A stretch of 6,683 bases of DNA, from positions 1 through 6,683 of the forward strand of contig DAOVTF010000118.1 of NCBI GenBank assembly GCA_030633225.1, given 5' to 3'. Source of the stretch: Flavobacteriaceae bacterium (GTDB taxonomy: Bacteria; Bacteroidota; Bacteroidia; Flavobacteriales; Flavobacteriaceae). Shown here piece after piece: positions 6,443-6,683 of this stretch (its first letter is position 1; each line of letters opens with the position of its first letter). The notes beneath the pieces are model-generated. The model saw only the letters and a program-made list of their open reading frames with translations, searched no databases and was not told the DNA's origin. Position numbers and translations under genes: made by a program.

Positions 6443-6683
6443 TTACCCTTCCTGTTTCATCGATAATTCCAACCAGCGCTCTTCTTTTTGTTCCAGATTT
6501 GAAATAATTTGTTCCAACTGTAATGAGACCTCATTGATCTTTTCAGTATCAATTTCATTATTGTTAAACTGGTTTTCTATTGCTTCTTTTTTATTTTCTA
6601 AACTAGAAATTTCTTTTTCCAGTTTACCAAATTCCCTTTTTTCTTGATATGATAATCCAGCATTTTCTTTTGCTATTTTTCGA
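6443..6683 (-). CDS. ABC-F family ATP-binding protein, C-terminal fragment (5' part outside window)
   Basis: The - strand frame is open from the right edge (first complete codon ending at 6682) to the TAA at 6445-6443, giving 79 residues. The visible part starts RKIAKENAGLSYQEKREF and ends EERWLELSMKQEG. It is almost entirely charged and helical, with a heptad-like Leu/Ile pattern (KLEKEISSLENKKEAIE), then an Asn-rich turn (NNNEID) and a second helix. This two-helix C-terminal coiled coil, with SYxEKREFxxLEKEI and the RWLEL ending, is characteristic of Uup-like ABC-F proteins, which are soluble duplicated ABC ATPases acting on the ribosome or on DNA. The ATPase domains are off-window, so Walker motifs cannot be checked and the subfamily is inferred. 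It converges on recJ with a 34-bp gap. The + strand reading frame over the same bases is a shadow. Confidence 0.78.
   Translation of the reverse strand, partial: RKIAKENAGLSYQEKREFGKLEKEISSLENKKEAIENQFNNNEIDTEKINEVSLQLEQIISNLEQKEERWLELSMKQEG

Noticed and set aside
6417..6647. + strand reading frame of 76 codons after recJ
   Set aside because: Its Phe/Ser/Ile-rich translation is the reverse-strand shadow of the Glu/Lys-rich ABC-F coiled coil, and no family features are visible.
1..6683. Search for an undescribed defence, mobile or RNA-based system
   Set aside because: Almost all bases are covered by five genes of recognisable families. I saw no direct repeat array, transposase, integrase, reverse transcriptase, tRNA or structured long intergenic region.

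Overview
The base composition is AT-rich (roughly one third G+C by eye). Gene starts lack Shine-Dalgarno sequences and have A-rich leaders, two exported enzymes carry lipoprotein signals, and a SusB-type GH97 enzyme sits beside a GH13 amylase. Together these point to a Bacteroidota chromosome, most likely a flavobacterium or close relative. This is inferred from gene content and style; no marker gene such as 16S rRNA is present.

Left part (1-3939, + strand): the 3' end of an alpha-glucan utilisation operon. A GH97 alpha-glucosidase, cut at its 5' end by the window edge, is followed after 5 bp by a GH13 alpha-amylase-family enzyme. Both begin with a lipobox and should be lipoproteins. The GH97 has the full glutamate set of the inverting SusB type, with the same residue spacing as I recall for SusB. 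The GH13 has the complete Asp/Glu/Asp triad. The likely division of labour is that the GH13 enzyme cuts starch- or glycogen-like chains into oligosaccharides and the GH97 enzyme trims these to glucose. The usual SusC/SusD transport genes are not in the window and would be expected upstream.

Right part (3940-6683): housekeeping genes. rpe (ribulose-phosphate 3-epimerase, - strand) converges on the GH13 gene with a 16-bp gap. recJ (5'-3' single-strand exonuclease, + strand) is divergent from rpe across a 101-bp intergenic region. The C-terminal 79 codons of an ABC-F family ATPase lie on the - strand at the right edge and converge on recJ with a 34-bp gap. The window therefore spans the boundary between a sugar-utilisation locus and core genome.

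I found no tRNA, rRNA, CRISPR array, insertion sequence or phage gene, and no intergenic stretch longer than 101 bp. Nothing here looks like an undescribed system. The observations worth a second look are modest: possible different membrane facing of the two lipoprotein hydrolases, an atypical GH13, an inverted repeat at the convergent junction, and an 11-A tract inside recJ.
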